From Candidatus Methanoperedens sp. (GTDB lineage: Archaea > Halobacteriota > Methanosarcinia > Methanosarcinales > Methanoperedenaceae), in assembly GCA_026552835.1 (NCBI GenBank), contig JAPMTY010000040.1:1-20850 (forward strand): a DNA stretch of 20,850 bases, in the 5' to 3' direction. Below the pieces are notes generated by a model. It saw nothing but the letters and a program-made list of their open reading frames with translations. It searched no databases and was not told the origin of the DNA. Positions 14,396-20,850 of this stretch are shown one piece after another (the stretch's first letter is position 1; each line of letters begins with the position of its first letter). A program made the position numbers and the translations under genes.

Positions 14396-16200
14396 TTTTC
14401 CACCTTTTTTAACCTGAAACTGAAAGTGCTGCCGCTTCCAACATCGCTTTCCACATGTATTTCGCTTCCGTGCGCCCGGATAATCCCGCCGGCTATTGAA
14501 AGACCGAGTCCCAGGCCGCCGAATTTTCTTCTTGAAGTACTGTCGGCCTGATAGAATTTCTCAAATATTTTTTCAAGTTTCTCTTTTTCTATCCCTATGC
14601 CTGTATCTTTCATTATGACCTCAATACTGTCCATGTCGTCTTTTGCAGACAAAACGATGCTTCCGCCATCGGGGGTGAACTTCAGGGCGTTTTCAAGGAG
14701 ATTATTCATAACAATAATAAGCTTTTCCCTGTCAGCAAGAACCGGAGATATATTTCCAGGGATGTCCGCGGTTATTGATATGTTCTTTTTCCTGGAAAGA
14801 AGTTTATTGTTCTCAATTGCGGTATCAACTACCTCGCTGATATCCACACGCTCTAACTGGAGTTCCATCTTTCCTGTGTCAATCTTTGAGAGGTCAAGGA
14901 TATCGTTAATCAGCCGTGTCAGCCTGTCGATATTCCTTATTATTATTTCGAGCATCTCTTTTTGGATTTGCGAATCGTTTTTAGCTTCGGATTCGAGAAA
15001 CTCGGCTGAAATCCTGATAGACGAAAGAGGCGTTTTCAGTTCATGGGAGACAAGTGAGATAATATCGGATTTCAGTTCATCCAGTTTTTTTAATTCTTCG
15101 TTCGCTGCAATAAGTTCTTTGTTTTTTTGCTCCAGTTCCTTATTAGCAATATCGATTTTAGTTTCAAGTTTTTTCCTGATTTCCAATAATTCAAGGGCAG
15201 TATCATCGAATATTTTTGTAAGTTTTCCAATCTCATTGCCTGAAGAAACAGGTACGGGTTTGAAATTCCCGAAAAGCAAGGACGTTGCCCCTTCTTCAAG
15301 GGATTTTATGGGCCCTGTGATTCTTCGGGAAATAATGATTGCTGCAAGAATAACGGCGATAACTGCAAAAGTCGAGATGTAGACCATCCGGCGTTCAAGG
15401 TTCAAGACTCCGGAATATGCCTCATCAATATTTTTTTCAACTACCAGCCCCCATCTGTATAACGGCAGCCAGTAATAAGAACCGAGAACTTTTTCACCTT
15501 TATAATTCACATATTCGCTTATACCATTCTTTTCGTAAGTTACTTCTTTTACTGCGAAATTATTGTTTACATTTTTGTGGAGAATCTCAGAGCGGTTATT
15601 ATGAAAAATGATGCCGCCGTCTTTATTGACAATAAATATATCGCCAGATTTTCCGATATCAATATTTTCAATTATCCTGTACAGGTTTTCCAGGCTCACT
15701 TTTGCAGCCAATATCCCTGCGATAGTCCCGTTTTTCATGACAGGGTTGGTCAATATTATCTCGGGGTATCCGTTAATTTCAGATAGAGTTACATCCGAAA
15801 TATACAGTTTCCCTTTTGAAGCCTCTGTGAAGTAAGGCACATTAGCGGCATTTCCGGTGCGATTAAGAGTCGAGAATATAATATTTCCATCAGGGTCGAG
15901 CAAAAAGAATTCCTCATAAACCCCCGGATATTCACTTTCATAAGTCGCAAGGTAATCCTTTAATTCGTCTTTTTCCGTATTAATTTCTATTGACCTTGAT
16001 ATCACGCGGATGTCATCCTTTCTCGCATCCATCCAGTTATCTATCGCATTACCGCTATTTTCAGTCGCTCCGAGCAGGTTTGTCATCACCGTATCGCGTA
16101 TGGCTTCCCGGCTGTAATCGTATGACATGTAAACAACTGCAGACAGGGGTACCACGGATATGATAAGAAAAAAAATGATAAGCTCAGTCCGTATTCTCAC
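14392..16200 (-). CDS. Cache-HAMP sensor histidine kinase
   Basis: This is a 602-residue membrane histidine kinase. Helices at about 6-26 and 272-291 bracket an extracytoplasmic sensor of about 240 residues with dCache features (YFTEASKGKLYISDV, then TNPVMKNGTIAGILAAKVSL, and a second unit with GKSGDIFIVNKDGGIIFH). HAMP (about 288-340) and a coiled coil (about 340-375) follow. The HisKA domain has H386 in SHELKTPLSS, and the ATPase domain has the N-box NNLLENALKFTP, DTGIGIEKEKLEKIFEKFYQ and GLGLGLSI. The start is GTG at 16200 with GTGGGGA close upstream. It lies 17 bp after the response regulator and overlaps the binding-protein gene by 4 nt. Cache domains commonly bind small carboxylates or amino acids; the ligand here is unknown. 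Confidence 0.94.
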   Translation of the reverse strand: MRIRTELIIFFLIISVVPLSAVVYMSYDYSREAIRDTVMTNLLGATENSGNAIDNWMDARKDDIRVISRSIEINTEKDELKDYLATYESEYPGVYEEFFLLDPDGNIIFSTLNRTGNAANVPYFTEASKGKLYISDVTLSEINGYPEIILTNPVMKNGTIAGILAAKVSLENLYRIIENIDIGKSGDIFIVNKDGGIIFHNNRSEILHKNVNNNFAVKEVTYEKNGISEYVNYKGEKVLGSYYWLPLYRWGLVVEKNIDEAYSGVLNLERRMVYISTFAVIAVILAAIIISRRITGPIKSLEEGATSLLFGNFKPVPVSSGNEIGKLTKIFDDTALELLEIRKKLETKIDIANKELEQKNKELIAANEELKKLDELKSDIISLVSHELKTPLSSIRISAEFLESEAKNDSQIQKEMLEIIIRNIDRLTRLINDILDLSKIDTGKMELQLERVDISEVVDTAIENNKLLSRKKNISITADIPGNISPVLADREKLIIVMNNLLENALKFTPDGGSIVLSAKDDMDSIEVIMKDTGIGIEKEKLEKIFEKFYQADSTSRRKFGGLGLGLSIAGGIIRAHGSEIHVESDVGSGSTFSFRLKKVEK

Positions 16201-16217
16201 AAATCCCCACTTTCGAA

Positions 16218-16733
16218 TTACATGTTTCGAAAACGCCGCAGCACACTTTTTATCCTGGCTTTCAGTTCATGGAGATTGTAAGGTTTGGCCACGTAATCAT
16301 CGGCGCCGGTTTCAAGACCCTTCACCCTCTCTTTGACATTATCCCTTGCAGTGAGCATGATTATCGGGATATTCTTTGTAATAGAATTATTTTTTAGCCG
16401 GGAGCACACTTCATATCCATCCATTCCAGGAAGCATGATGTCAAGGAGGATTATATCAGGAATCTCATCCTTTACCATGTTCAGCGCCTCCTGCCCGTTT
16501 AAGGCTTCAACTACAATGTAATTTTCAACTTCAAGAGACCTCTTTAAAGGAAGGAGTTTGTCCATTTCGTCATCGACTATCAACACTTTTGGTCTTGTTT
16601 CTGATAAATTCCCGATTCTTTTTTTAACATCTTCCTCGGATATTCCGAGTTTTCTTGAAATCTCAAGATTTGATGCCGTTCCATCATGCTTCAATAATTC
16701 AATGATTTTAGCATCAATGGGATCTTTACTCAT
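16218..16733 (-). CDS. Response regulator: N-terminal HTH plus receiver domain
   Basis: This 171-residue response regulator has a reversed layout: an AsnC-type helix-turn-helix at about 4-45 (DAKIIELLKHDGTASNLEIS, then KLGISEEDVKKRIGNL) precedes a full receiver domain at about 48-168. Receiver landmarks are the acidic pair D54/D55 (LIVDDE), the phospho-accepting D98 (IILLDIMLPGMDGYEVC), T128 (IIMLTAR) and K150 (DDYVAKPYNLHEL). ATG 16733 is chosen because GGTGGT lies 7 nt upstream and it gives an 8-nt overlap with the preceding gene; an in-frame ATG at 16748 would place that site inside the coding region. The partner is almost certainly the kinase 17 bp downstream. The HTH suggests direct transcriptional output. 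Confidence 0.9.
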   Translation of the reverse strand: MSKDPIDAKIIELLKHDGTASNLEISRKLGISEEDVKKRIGNLSETRPKVLIVDDEMDKLLPLKRSLEVENYIVVEALNGQEALNMVKDEIPDIILLDIMLPGMDGYEVCSRLKNNSITKNIPIIMLTARDNVKERVKGLETGADDYVAKPYNLHELKARIKSVLRRFRNM

Positions 16734-17031
16734 GTTTTTTACCACCATTCATCATATTTTTTAAATCATTATTGAACTTAAGCAGATATTTTGTGAGTTC
16801 ATTATCATTGTTTAATCGAAAAACCCTTATCTGTTTCCCCAGTGGCGTCTCTTTTATGATTTTCAACTCAAGAAGAGGATCGATAACCCTTGATACAGTC
16901 GAATGCGAAAGGCCAGTTTCCGCGGCAATCCCTGACAGGTAAGTATCATTGTCCTTATTATTGAGCAAATATTCAAGAACAATTAATTGGGCTGTGTTAC
17001 CAAAGATTTTATCAAGAAAGCTATCAGGCAT
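16726..17031 (-). CDS. Winged-helix transcriptional regulator
   Basis: This 101-residue DNA-binding protein has the ArsR/MarR-like winged-helix pattern: a helix FGNTAQLIVLEYLLNN, then DTYLSGIAAETGLSHSTVSR as helix-turn-helix with VIDPLLELKIIKET, and a wing GKQIRVFRLN. A Lys/Asn-rich C-terminal helix follows. The longest frame starts with TTG at 17037, but ATG at 17031 is the likelier start. It is the first gene of the four-gene signalling operon and overlaps the response-regulator gene by 8 nt. A 14-bp perfect palindrome containing its TATA box lies just upstream, which suggests autoregulation. Its effector is not evident, and no metal-binding cysteines are present. Confidence 0.85.
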   Translation of the reverse strand: MPDSFLDKIFGNTAQLIVLEYLLNNKDNDTYLSGIAAETGLSHSTVSRVIDPLLELKIIKETPLGKQIRVFRLNNDNELTKYLLKFNNDLKNMMNGGKKHE

Positions 17032-17051
17032 AGGCAATAATTATCACTTCG

Positions 17052-17065
17052 ATGTTATATAACAT
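17052..17065 (-). promoter_or_regulatory. Palindromic promoter/operator of the signalling operon
   Basis: ATGTTATATAACAT is a perfect 14-bp palindrome with TTATATAA, a TATA box, at its centre. It is centred 28 bp upstream of the ATG at 17031, so the transcript would be nearly leaderless. A dimeric winged-helix protein binding here would block TBP directly; the first gene of the operon is the obvious candidate. Confidence 0.55.
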
Positions 17066-17133
17066 TATCTTTTTTTTGAACGCCTGGATTTAAAGACTTA
17101 AGCTTAACCGCAAATGTTAAGTACTATCAAATT

Positions 17134-17229
17134 TATGTATAGACTTGTCGATTTATAGACTGGTTGGGCGGGTTGGGGAGTGGTGGTTTTTTCAATTCTG
17201 TCAGCCTATGTATAAACTTCTCCCCACCC
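17134..17229 (+). repeat. Direct repeats and GC-rich inverted repeat upstream of uvrC
   Basis: The 276-bp gap 17038-17313 holds, besides the palindromic promoter, two near-identical 16-mers, TATGTATAGACTTGTC (17134-17149) and TATGTATAAACTTCTC (17207-17222), differing at two positions. A partial third TTTATAGACTGG lies at 17152. Between them is an inverted repeat, GGGTTGGGGAG (17170-17180) with CTCCCCACCC (17220-17229), which could form a G-rich stem with one bulge. No gene is visible in the gap. It may be a structured leader, a regulatory element or degenerate repeat DNA. Confidence 0.45.
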
Positions 17230-17313
17230 AAAAGCCTGAATCCTGTCTTTGTGAGTTTTTGGTTTTCAATACGAAAAAATTATTGTTCAGGCGTCTATTA
17301 ATCAAATAGGGAA

Positions 17314-19071
17314 ATGACAACTATTGAAGATGCCAGAAAACTTCCGGATTCTCCGGGCGTTTACCTGATGAAAGATAAGAATGACAATGTCATCTATGTC
17401 GGAAAAGCTTCATCGCTAAGAGACAGGGTGAGCCAGTATTTCAGGGATCAGGGGTCGCCTAAAACAAGGATGCTTGTGCAGAATATCGAAGGGCTTGATT
17501 ATATCGTTACGGGGAATGAAGTCGAGGCGCTGGTTCTTGAGTCAAACCTCATAAAAGAGCACAGGCCGCGCTATAATGTGCGCCTGCGGGATGACAAGGC
17601 GTACCCTTTTATCAAGATTACAAACGAGGATTATCCCAGAATCTGCATTGCGCGAAGAAGGGAGCAGGACGGGGCGCAGTATTTCGGCCCTTACCCGAGT
17701 TCAAAAGCAGTGAGAGAACTGATAAGAATGGCATCAAGTTTCGGCATCAGGCGGTGCAAAAAGAAACTGCCCTGCCCGCCGTGCCTTAATTATCATATAA
17801 AACAATGCGCAGCGCCATGTCTTGGCGAGGTGACAAAAGAGGAATATCTGGATATAATCAGGAATGTTACCGACTTCCTGAAAGGGAAGGGAAACCAGTT
17901 AATACGGTCTCTCAAAGATGAAATGACAAGGCTCTCGGATGGGCAGGAATACGAGGCTGCTGCCCGCACGAGAGACCAGATAAATGCGCTGGAAGAGTTG
18001 TCTGAGAGGCAGCGCGTGAATGCACCCGGTAGAAAAGAGCAGGACGTTATCGCTTACGCCATATCGGGCAGCATTGGCAGCATCCAGGTATTCCACATTA
18101 GTGAAGGCAAGCTCCGGGGAAGGGAAACATTTTCAGTGAATACGGCAGGTTCGGACGAGGCAGAAGTGCTTTCAAGCTTTATCAAACAGCACTACCAGGA
18201 CATCGAGCCGCCGCAGGAAATCATAATCCGGATCGAGATTGAAGACGGGGCAATATTGCGATGGCTCAAGGAAAAGGAGACAAAGCTAAAAACGCCAAAA
18301 AATAAAGTCGAAAATGGGTTGATGAACCTTGCAGAGGAGAATGCCAGGCTGCTCCTGACTATGAAACAGGCTTCGGAAAGCAGGGGTAAAAATGAAGCGC
18401 TCCTTGGCCTCCAGAAAGCCCTTAATCTACCTGCTGCGCCCACTTTAATAGAGGCATTTGATATTTCAAACATCAGCGGCACCAGTGCGACCGGTTCCCT
18501 CGTTGCATTTACTAATGGAGAGCCTGACAAGAAAAATTACCGGAAATTCAAGATAAAAACGATTGAAGGCGCGGATGATTTTGCGATGATGGGGGAGGTC
18601 GTGGGGCGCGCATACTTGCGAAGGAAAGAGGAAGGGAAAAAAATGCCTGACCTTGTTTTGCTTGACGGGGGAAAAGGGCAGTTAAACGCTGCTCTTTCTG
18701 CCATTTCCCGAATCGGTTTGAAGCTCAACACAGCGGCGCTTGCCAAGGAGTTTGAATATATTTTCCTCCCTGGAAGAGAGATGCCGGTCATTTTGCCAAA
18801 AGACTCGCCTGCGCTTCAGTTATTGCAGAGGATAAGGGATGAAGCCCACAGGTTCGCCCTGGGATACCACAGGAAATTGCGGGGAAAGAAGCTCCGGGAG
18901 TCTGCGCTGGATGGGATAGCGGGAATCGGGGAGAAGAAAAAACAGGCGCTTTTGCGGCATTTCGGGTCTGTTGAGAGGTTAAAAGAGGCTGAGGTTTCGG
19001 AGATCGGGAAAGTGCCGGGCATTTCGAAGAAGGATGCAGAGAGGGTGTGGGGGTATTTTCATAATCCTTAA
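17314..19071 (+). CDS. uvrC: Excinuclease ABC subunit C
   Basis: This 585-residue UvrC is the dual-incision nuclease of nucleotide excision repair. The N-terminal GIY-YIG domain (about 10-88) has GVY (15-17), YVG (28-30), K31 and R36. A cysteine group follows: C148, C154, C157, C165 and C169, in the region where E. coli UvrC carries a [4Fe-4S] cluster. The UVR coiled-coil motif is at about 199-235, for contact with UvrB. The RNase H-like endonuclease domain has D383 (FDISN), D451 (LLDGGKGQL) and H512 (RDEAHRFA). Tandem helix-hairpin-helix motifs (LDGIAGIGEKKKQAL and VSEIGKVPGISKKDAERV) end the protein. GGGA lies 3 nt before the ATG. Length and domain order are normal. Confidence 0.97.
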   Translation: MTTIEDARKLPDSPGVYLMKDKNDNVIYVGKASSLRDRVSQYFRDQGSPKTRMLVQNIEGLDYIVTGNEVEALVLESNLIKEHRPRYNVRLRDDKAYPFIKITNEDYPRICIARRREQDGAQYFGPYPSSKAVRELIRMASSFGIRRCKKKLPCPPCLNYHIKQCAAPCLGEVTKEEYLDIIRNVTDFLKGKGNQLIRSLKDEMTRLSDGQEYEAAARTRDQINALEELSERQRVNAPGRKEQDVIAYAISGSIGSIQVFHISEGKLRGRETFSVNTAGSDEAEVLSSFIKQHYQDIEPPQEIIIRIEIEDGAILRWLKEKETKLKTPKNKVENGLMNLAEENARLLLTMKQASESRGKNEALLGLQKALNLPAAPTLIEAFDISNISGTSATGSLVAFTNGEPDKKNYRKFKIKTIEGADDFAMMGEVVGRAYLRRKEEGKKMPDLVLLDGGKGQLNAALSAISRIGLKLNTAALAKEFEYIFLPGREMPVILPKDSPALQLLQRIRDEAHRFALGYHRKLRGKKLRESALDGIAGIGEKKKQALLRHFGSVERLKEAEVSEIGKVPGISKKDAERVWGYFHNP

Positions 19072-19111
19072 GTTGAAGTCGGAGTCTTGCGGCAGGGACG
19101 TATTGATTAAG

Positions 19112-19119
19112 TTTATAAA
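19112..19119 (+). promoter_or_regulatory. TATA box of the small Cys-rich gene
   Basis: TTTATAAA lies 40 bp upstream of the ATG at 19152, with a Shine-Dalgarno sequence (GAGGT, 19142-19146) in between. This gives a complete archaeal gene start for the 51-codon frame. Confidence 0.55.
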
Positions 19120-19151
19120 TACGTCCGACAGTATGGCATTAGAGGTAACCT

Positions 19152-19307
19152 ATGGTTTGCCAGCATTTCAAAAACGCACGATGCATGCTTGACCCGAAAT
19201 ACCATAAGCCCACACAGGCTGAGATTACAGGCTATTGTGAAGCTGAGAACAATTACGATTGCCCTATAATCAATAAGTACAGCGGGCTTGAAGGCATGTC
19301 CTGTTAA
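19152..19307 (+). CDS. Small Cys-rich protein, 51 residues
   Basis: A 51-codon frame runs from ATG 19152 to TAA 19305-19307 in the gap between uvrC and the serine protease gene. The protein is soluble and cysteine-rich: C3, C11, C29, C37 and C51, arranged as two C-x7-C pairs (CQHFKNARC and CEAENNYDC) joined by LDPKYHKPTQAEITGY, plus H5 and H18. Such pairing suggests a zinc or iron-sulfur site. Its own TATA box and a GAGGT site 5 nt before the ATG support real expression. I do not recognise a named family. It probably escapes annotation in many pipelines because of its length. Confidence 0.72.
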   Translation: MVCQHFKNARCMLDPKYHKPTQAEITGYCEAENNYDCPIINKYSGLEGMSC

Positions 19308-19353
19308 TGAGTTTGCAGAAATAACAGCTTAAGTTTGTCAATATGGTGTATCC

Positions 19354-19364
19354 GTTTTATTTTT
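19354..19364 (+). terminator. T-rich stop after the Cys-rich gene
   Basis: TTTTATTTTTG lies about 47 bp after the small gene stop and upstream of the protease promoter, consistent with an oligo-T terminator. The rest of 19308-19452 shows no gene. Confidence 0.35.
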
Positions 19365-19407
19365 GATTCCGTTTTCAACTTTTAATCAACGTTCCTCCTG
19401 TAAAAAG

Positions 19408-19415
19408 TTATAATA
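19408..19415 (+). promoter_or_regulatory. TATA box of the serine protease gene
   Basis: TTATAATA lies about 40 bp upstream of the ATG at 19453. A GGGAGGT Shine-Dalgarno sequence sits between them. Confidence 0.5.
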
Positions 19416-19452
19416 CGTTTGCGATTCAATATTAATCAAGGGAGGTCAGGAA

Positions 19453-20325
19453 ATGTTAATAGGGAATATCAATATCAGCGATTTAGTGAATGTAGTGTGG
19501 ATACTGATTCTTCTCTCATTCTTTATCCCGCTCATGCAAAAGCGCATCCTGACAGGGCAGCGGATGGCGACCATACGGAGCATGGAAAAGAAGCGCCAGT
19601 CGCGGGTTATCACGATGATACACCGCCAGGAAACCATGAGTTTCCTTGGCATTCCGATTGCGCGCTATATCGACATCGAGGATTCCGAAGCGGTGCTCAG
19701 GGCTATCCGCCTGACACCGCCTGAGATGCCAATAGACCTTGTACTGCATACGCCCGGAGGACTCGTCCTTGCCTCGGAACAGATAGCCTGCGCCCTGAAA
19801 CGCCACACAGGAAAAGTTACGGTATTCATTCCCCATTATGCCATGTCTGGCGGTACCCTTGTAGCGCTGTCCGCAAAGGAGATAGGCCTCGATAACAATG
19901 CCGTGCTCGGCCCGGTTGACCCGCAGCTTGGCGGACAGCAGAGCTACTATCCAGCGGCCTCTATCCTGAAGGCGCTGGAACAGCCTAATCCGAACCGTGA
20001 TGACCATATTCTAATTCTTGGCGACGTGGCAAGGAAAGCCATTGACCAGGTTTATAATACTGTTTATAAACTCCTGATTGAACAGCACGGGGAAGAAAAA
20101 GCCGCAGAGCTTGCCAAGACCCTGAGCGAGGGGCGCTGGACGCACGATTATCCTATTGATTTTGAACAGGCAAAGGCTCTGGGTTTGCCTGTAAATGACC
20201 AGGTGCCAAAAGAGATTTACGACCTGATGGAACTCTATCCGCAGGCAGGGCAGCGCCGTCCTTCAGTGGAATTCATTCCTGTCCCTTACCTGCCGCCGCG
20301 GTCTCCGGGAAAAGGACATAGATAA
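19453..20325 (+). CDS. Membrane-anchored ClpP-class serine protease (SDH protease family)
   Basis: This 290-residue protein has one N-terminal membrane helix (about 11-28) followed by a basic stretch and a cytoplasmic ClpP/crotonase-fold protease domain of the SDH proteinase type, related to SppA. Landmarks are IDLVLHTPGG (oxyanion region, 99-103), the nucleophile S132 in YAMSGGTLVALSA, GPVDPQLGG after the helix, and H231 in GRWTHDYPI near the region where the family keeps further active-site residues. The C-terminus has VPYLPPR. These enzymes are thought to cut membrane-associated or signal peptides, but natural substrates in archaea are not established. The ATG is preceded by a strong GGGAGGT site. 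It appears monocistronic; downstream lie hairpin repeats and a convergent V4R gene. Confidence 0.9.
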   Translation: MLIGNINISDLVNVVWILILLSFFIPLMQKRILTGQRMATIRSMEKKRQSRVITMIHRQETMSFLGIPIARYIDIEDSEAVLRAIRLTPPEMPIDLVLHTPGGLVLASEQIACALKRHTGKVTVFIPHYAMSGGTLVALSAKEIGLDNNAVLGPVDPQLGGQQSYYPAASILKALEQPNPNRDDHILILGDVARKAIDQVYNTVYKLLIEQHGEEKAAELAKTLSEGRWTHDYPIDFEQAKALGLPVNDQVPKEIYDLMELYPQAGQRRPSVEFIPVPYLPPRSPGKGHR

Positions 20326-20382
20326 CAAACATACAAAATGGTGTGTGTAAAATCTTTCTATCTTAAATTTCGTCTGAACTAG

Positions 20383-20437
20383 CTTTGCGCTCCTGGCGTC
20401 TTTGCGGTGCCACCGCAGAGGCGCAAAGGACGCAAAG
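20383..20437. repeat. Imperfect hairpin repeat, copy 1
   Basis: Two 27-nt arms (20383-20409 and 20411-20437) pair at 21 of 27 positions with a one-base centre. The right arm opens CACCGCAGAGGCGCAAAGG. It lies in the 324-bp gene-free region 20326-20649 after the protease gene. Dispersed hairpins with this ACCGCAAAGRCGCAAAG-type sequence are common in some archaeal and bacterial genomes. No transposase is nearby. Confidence 0.7.
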
Positions 20438-20490
20438 AATTTGCTCAAAACGGGACTGTAAAATAGTTTGGTTTTTCACGAAAAAAATTA

Positions 20491-20551
20491 GCCTCAGAGG
20501 CGCAGAGAACACAGAGAAATAATAACTCTGTGACCTCCGTGTCTCGGTGGC
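20491..20551. repeat. Imperfect hairpin repeat, copy 2
   Basis: Arms 20491-20516 and 20526-20551 pair at 19 of 26 positions around a 9-nt AT-only loop. Its left arm (GCCTCAGAGGCGCAGAGAA) resembles the right arm of copy 1, so both belong to one family. The remainder of 20552-20649 is AT-rich with no visible gene. Confidence 0.65.
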
Positions 20552-20649
20552 TATTTTGCTTTTGATTAAATAACACCAAAAGATTTTATACCAACCTCAA
20601 AACCAAACGTTTTTAAAGTCCACAAAATGAAAAGTTCTAAAATTCACTA

Positions 20650-20850
20650 TTATATTTTTTCAACCACGAATTTGCAATGATTATACCCTGTTCCCCAGCA
20701 TTCAGTTTCTTTGACATGGCAGTGGCGGTCCAGTTTGCTTGAAAAAACACCTTCAATAATCCCCTCGTCCATCGAGCATAATGTTTTCCCGACGTTGGGC
20801 ATTTTACTGCAATGATGACAATTATTGACCACCAGGGTCAGCTTGTCGGC
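20650..20850 (-). CDS. V4R-domain protein, C-terminal part (cut by window edge)
   Basis: The minus-strand frame is open from the window edge to TAA at 20650-20652, so at least 67 C-terminal residues are present and the start lies outside. The end matches the V4R (4-vinyl reductase) domain: GIIEGVFSSKLDRHCHVKE, then TECWGTGYNHCKFVVEKI, with the conserved ECWxxGxxxCxF pattern. Upstream CHHC and a further Cys add to a cysteine-rich small-molecule or metal site. V4R domains in archaea bind hydrophobic small ligands and are found alone or in regulators. Without the N-terminus I cannot say which. The internal GTG at 20832 is not a convincing start. Confidence 0.8.
   Translation of the reverse strand, partial: ADKLTLVVNNCHHCSKMPNVGKTLCSMDEGIIEGVFSSKLDRHCHVKETECWGTGYNHCKFVVEKI

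Noticed and set aside
14597..15382. 261-codon plus-strand frame opposite the histidine kinase
   Set aside because: Antisense shadow; Ser/Phe/Ile-rich with no domain, while the kinase motifs are unambiguous.
19516..20007. 163-codon minus-strand frame opposite the serine protease
   Set aside because: Antisense shadow of a well-recognised protease gene.
20383..20551. Possible CRISPR array from repeated CGCAAAG/CAGAGG units
   Set aside because: Only two copies, each an internal inverted repeat, with no regular spacers and no cas genes.
1..20850. tRNA or rRNA genes
   Set aside because: No cloverleaf-like GGTTCRANNCC T-arm context or rRNA stretches were recognised by eye in the intergenic regions.

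Overview
This window looks like a chromosomal segment from a methanogen-lineage archaeon (Euryarchaeota/Halobacteriota). RIO1 kinase next to a Dim2-like KH protein, DUF63, the HTH-CBS family, a V4R domain, an Lrp-TRASH regulator, TATA-box promoters and oligo-T stops are all archaeal signatures. MqnE of the futalosine menaquinone pathway and bacterial-type UvrA and UvrC point to Methanosarcinales, and more specifically to a menaquinone-using, Methanoperedens-like (ANME-2d) organism. That taxonomic call is inference.

Layout. 30-1363 (+): rio1 and the KH protein, overlapping by 4 nt, a ribosome-maturation pair. 1373-3861 (-): a rubrerythrin-like diiron protein, an endonuclease IV-like TIM barrel and mqnE, probably one operon. 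3948-5663: two convergent CBS-domain proteins, one fused to a ParB/SerK-like domain and one to a winged helix. 5664-6051: AT-rich intergenic DNA ending in a strong TATA box and an inverted-repeat operator. 6052-9702 (+): a tightly packed seven-gene cassette of small membrane and exported proteins (DUF2933 with a YHS-like motif, a GGHH-type lipoprotein interrupted by an in-frame TAG, a CCxHH membrane protein, a Met-rich anchored protein, a MoaD/ThiS-like carrier, DUF63, a second lipoprotein). 9800-10399 (-): an Lrp/AsnC regulator with a C-terminal TRASH metal-sensing domain. 10531-13365 (+): uvrA. 13352-17031 (-): a four-gene signalling operon (winged helix, HTH-REC regulator, Cache-HAMP histidine kinase, membrane-anchored periplasmic-binding-like protein with its lobes in reversed order). 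17314-19071 (+): uvrC. 19152-19307 (+): a 51-residue Cys-rich protein. 19453-20325 (+): a ClpP-class membrane-anchored serine protease. 20326-20649: two related hairpin repeats. The right edge cuts a V4R-domain gene on the minus strand.

The most interesting part is 5991-10425. The same inverted repeat, TTTAC-N7-GTAAA, lies just downstream of the TATA box of the seven-gene cassette and just upstream of the start codon of the TRASH regulator. This predicts an autoregulated, metal-responsive (probably copper or a similar soft metal) regulon made mostly of uncharacterised proteins. The second highlight is the signalling operon, whose binding protein appears circularly permuted (C-lobe, then N-lobe) and is translationally coupled to a Cache-domain kinase, suggesting an extracytoplasmic co-sensor. 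Everything here was read by eye; no database search was run.
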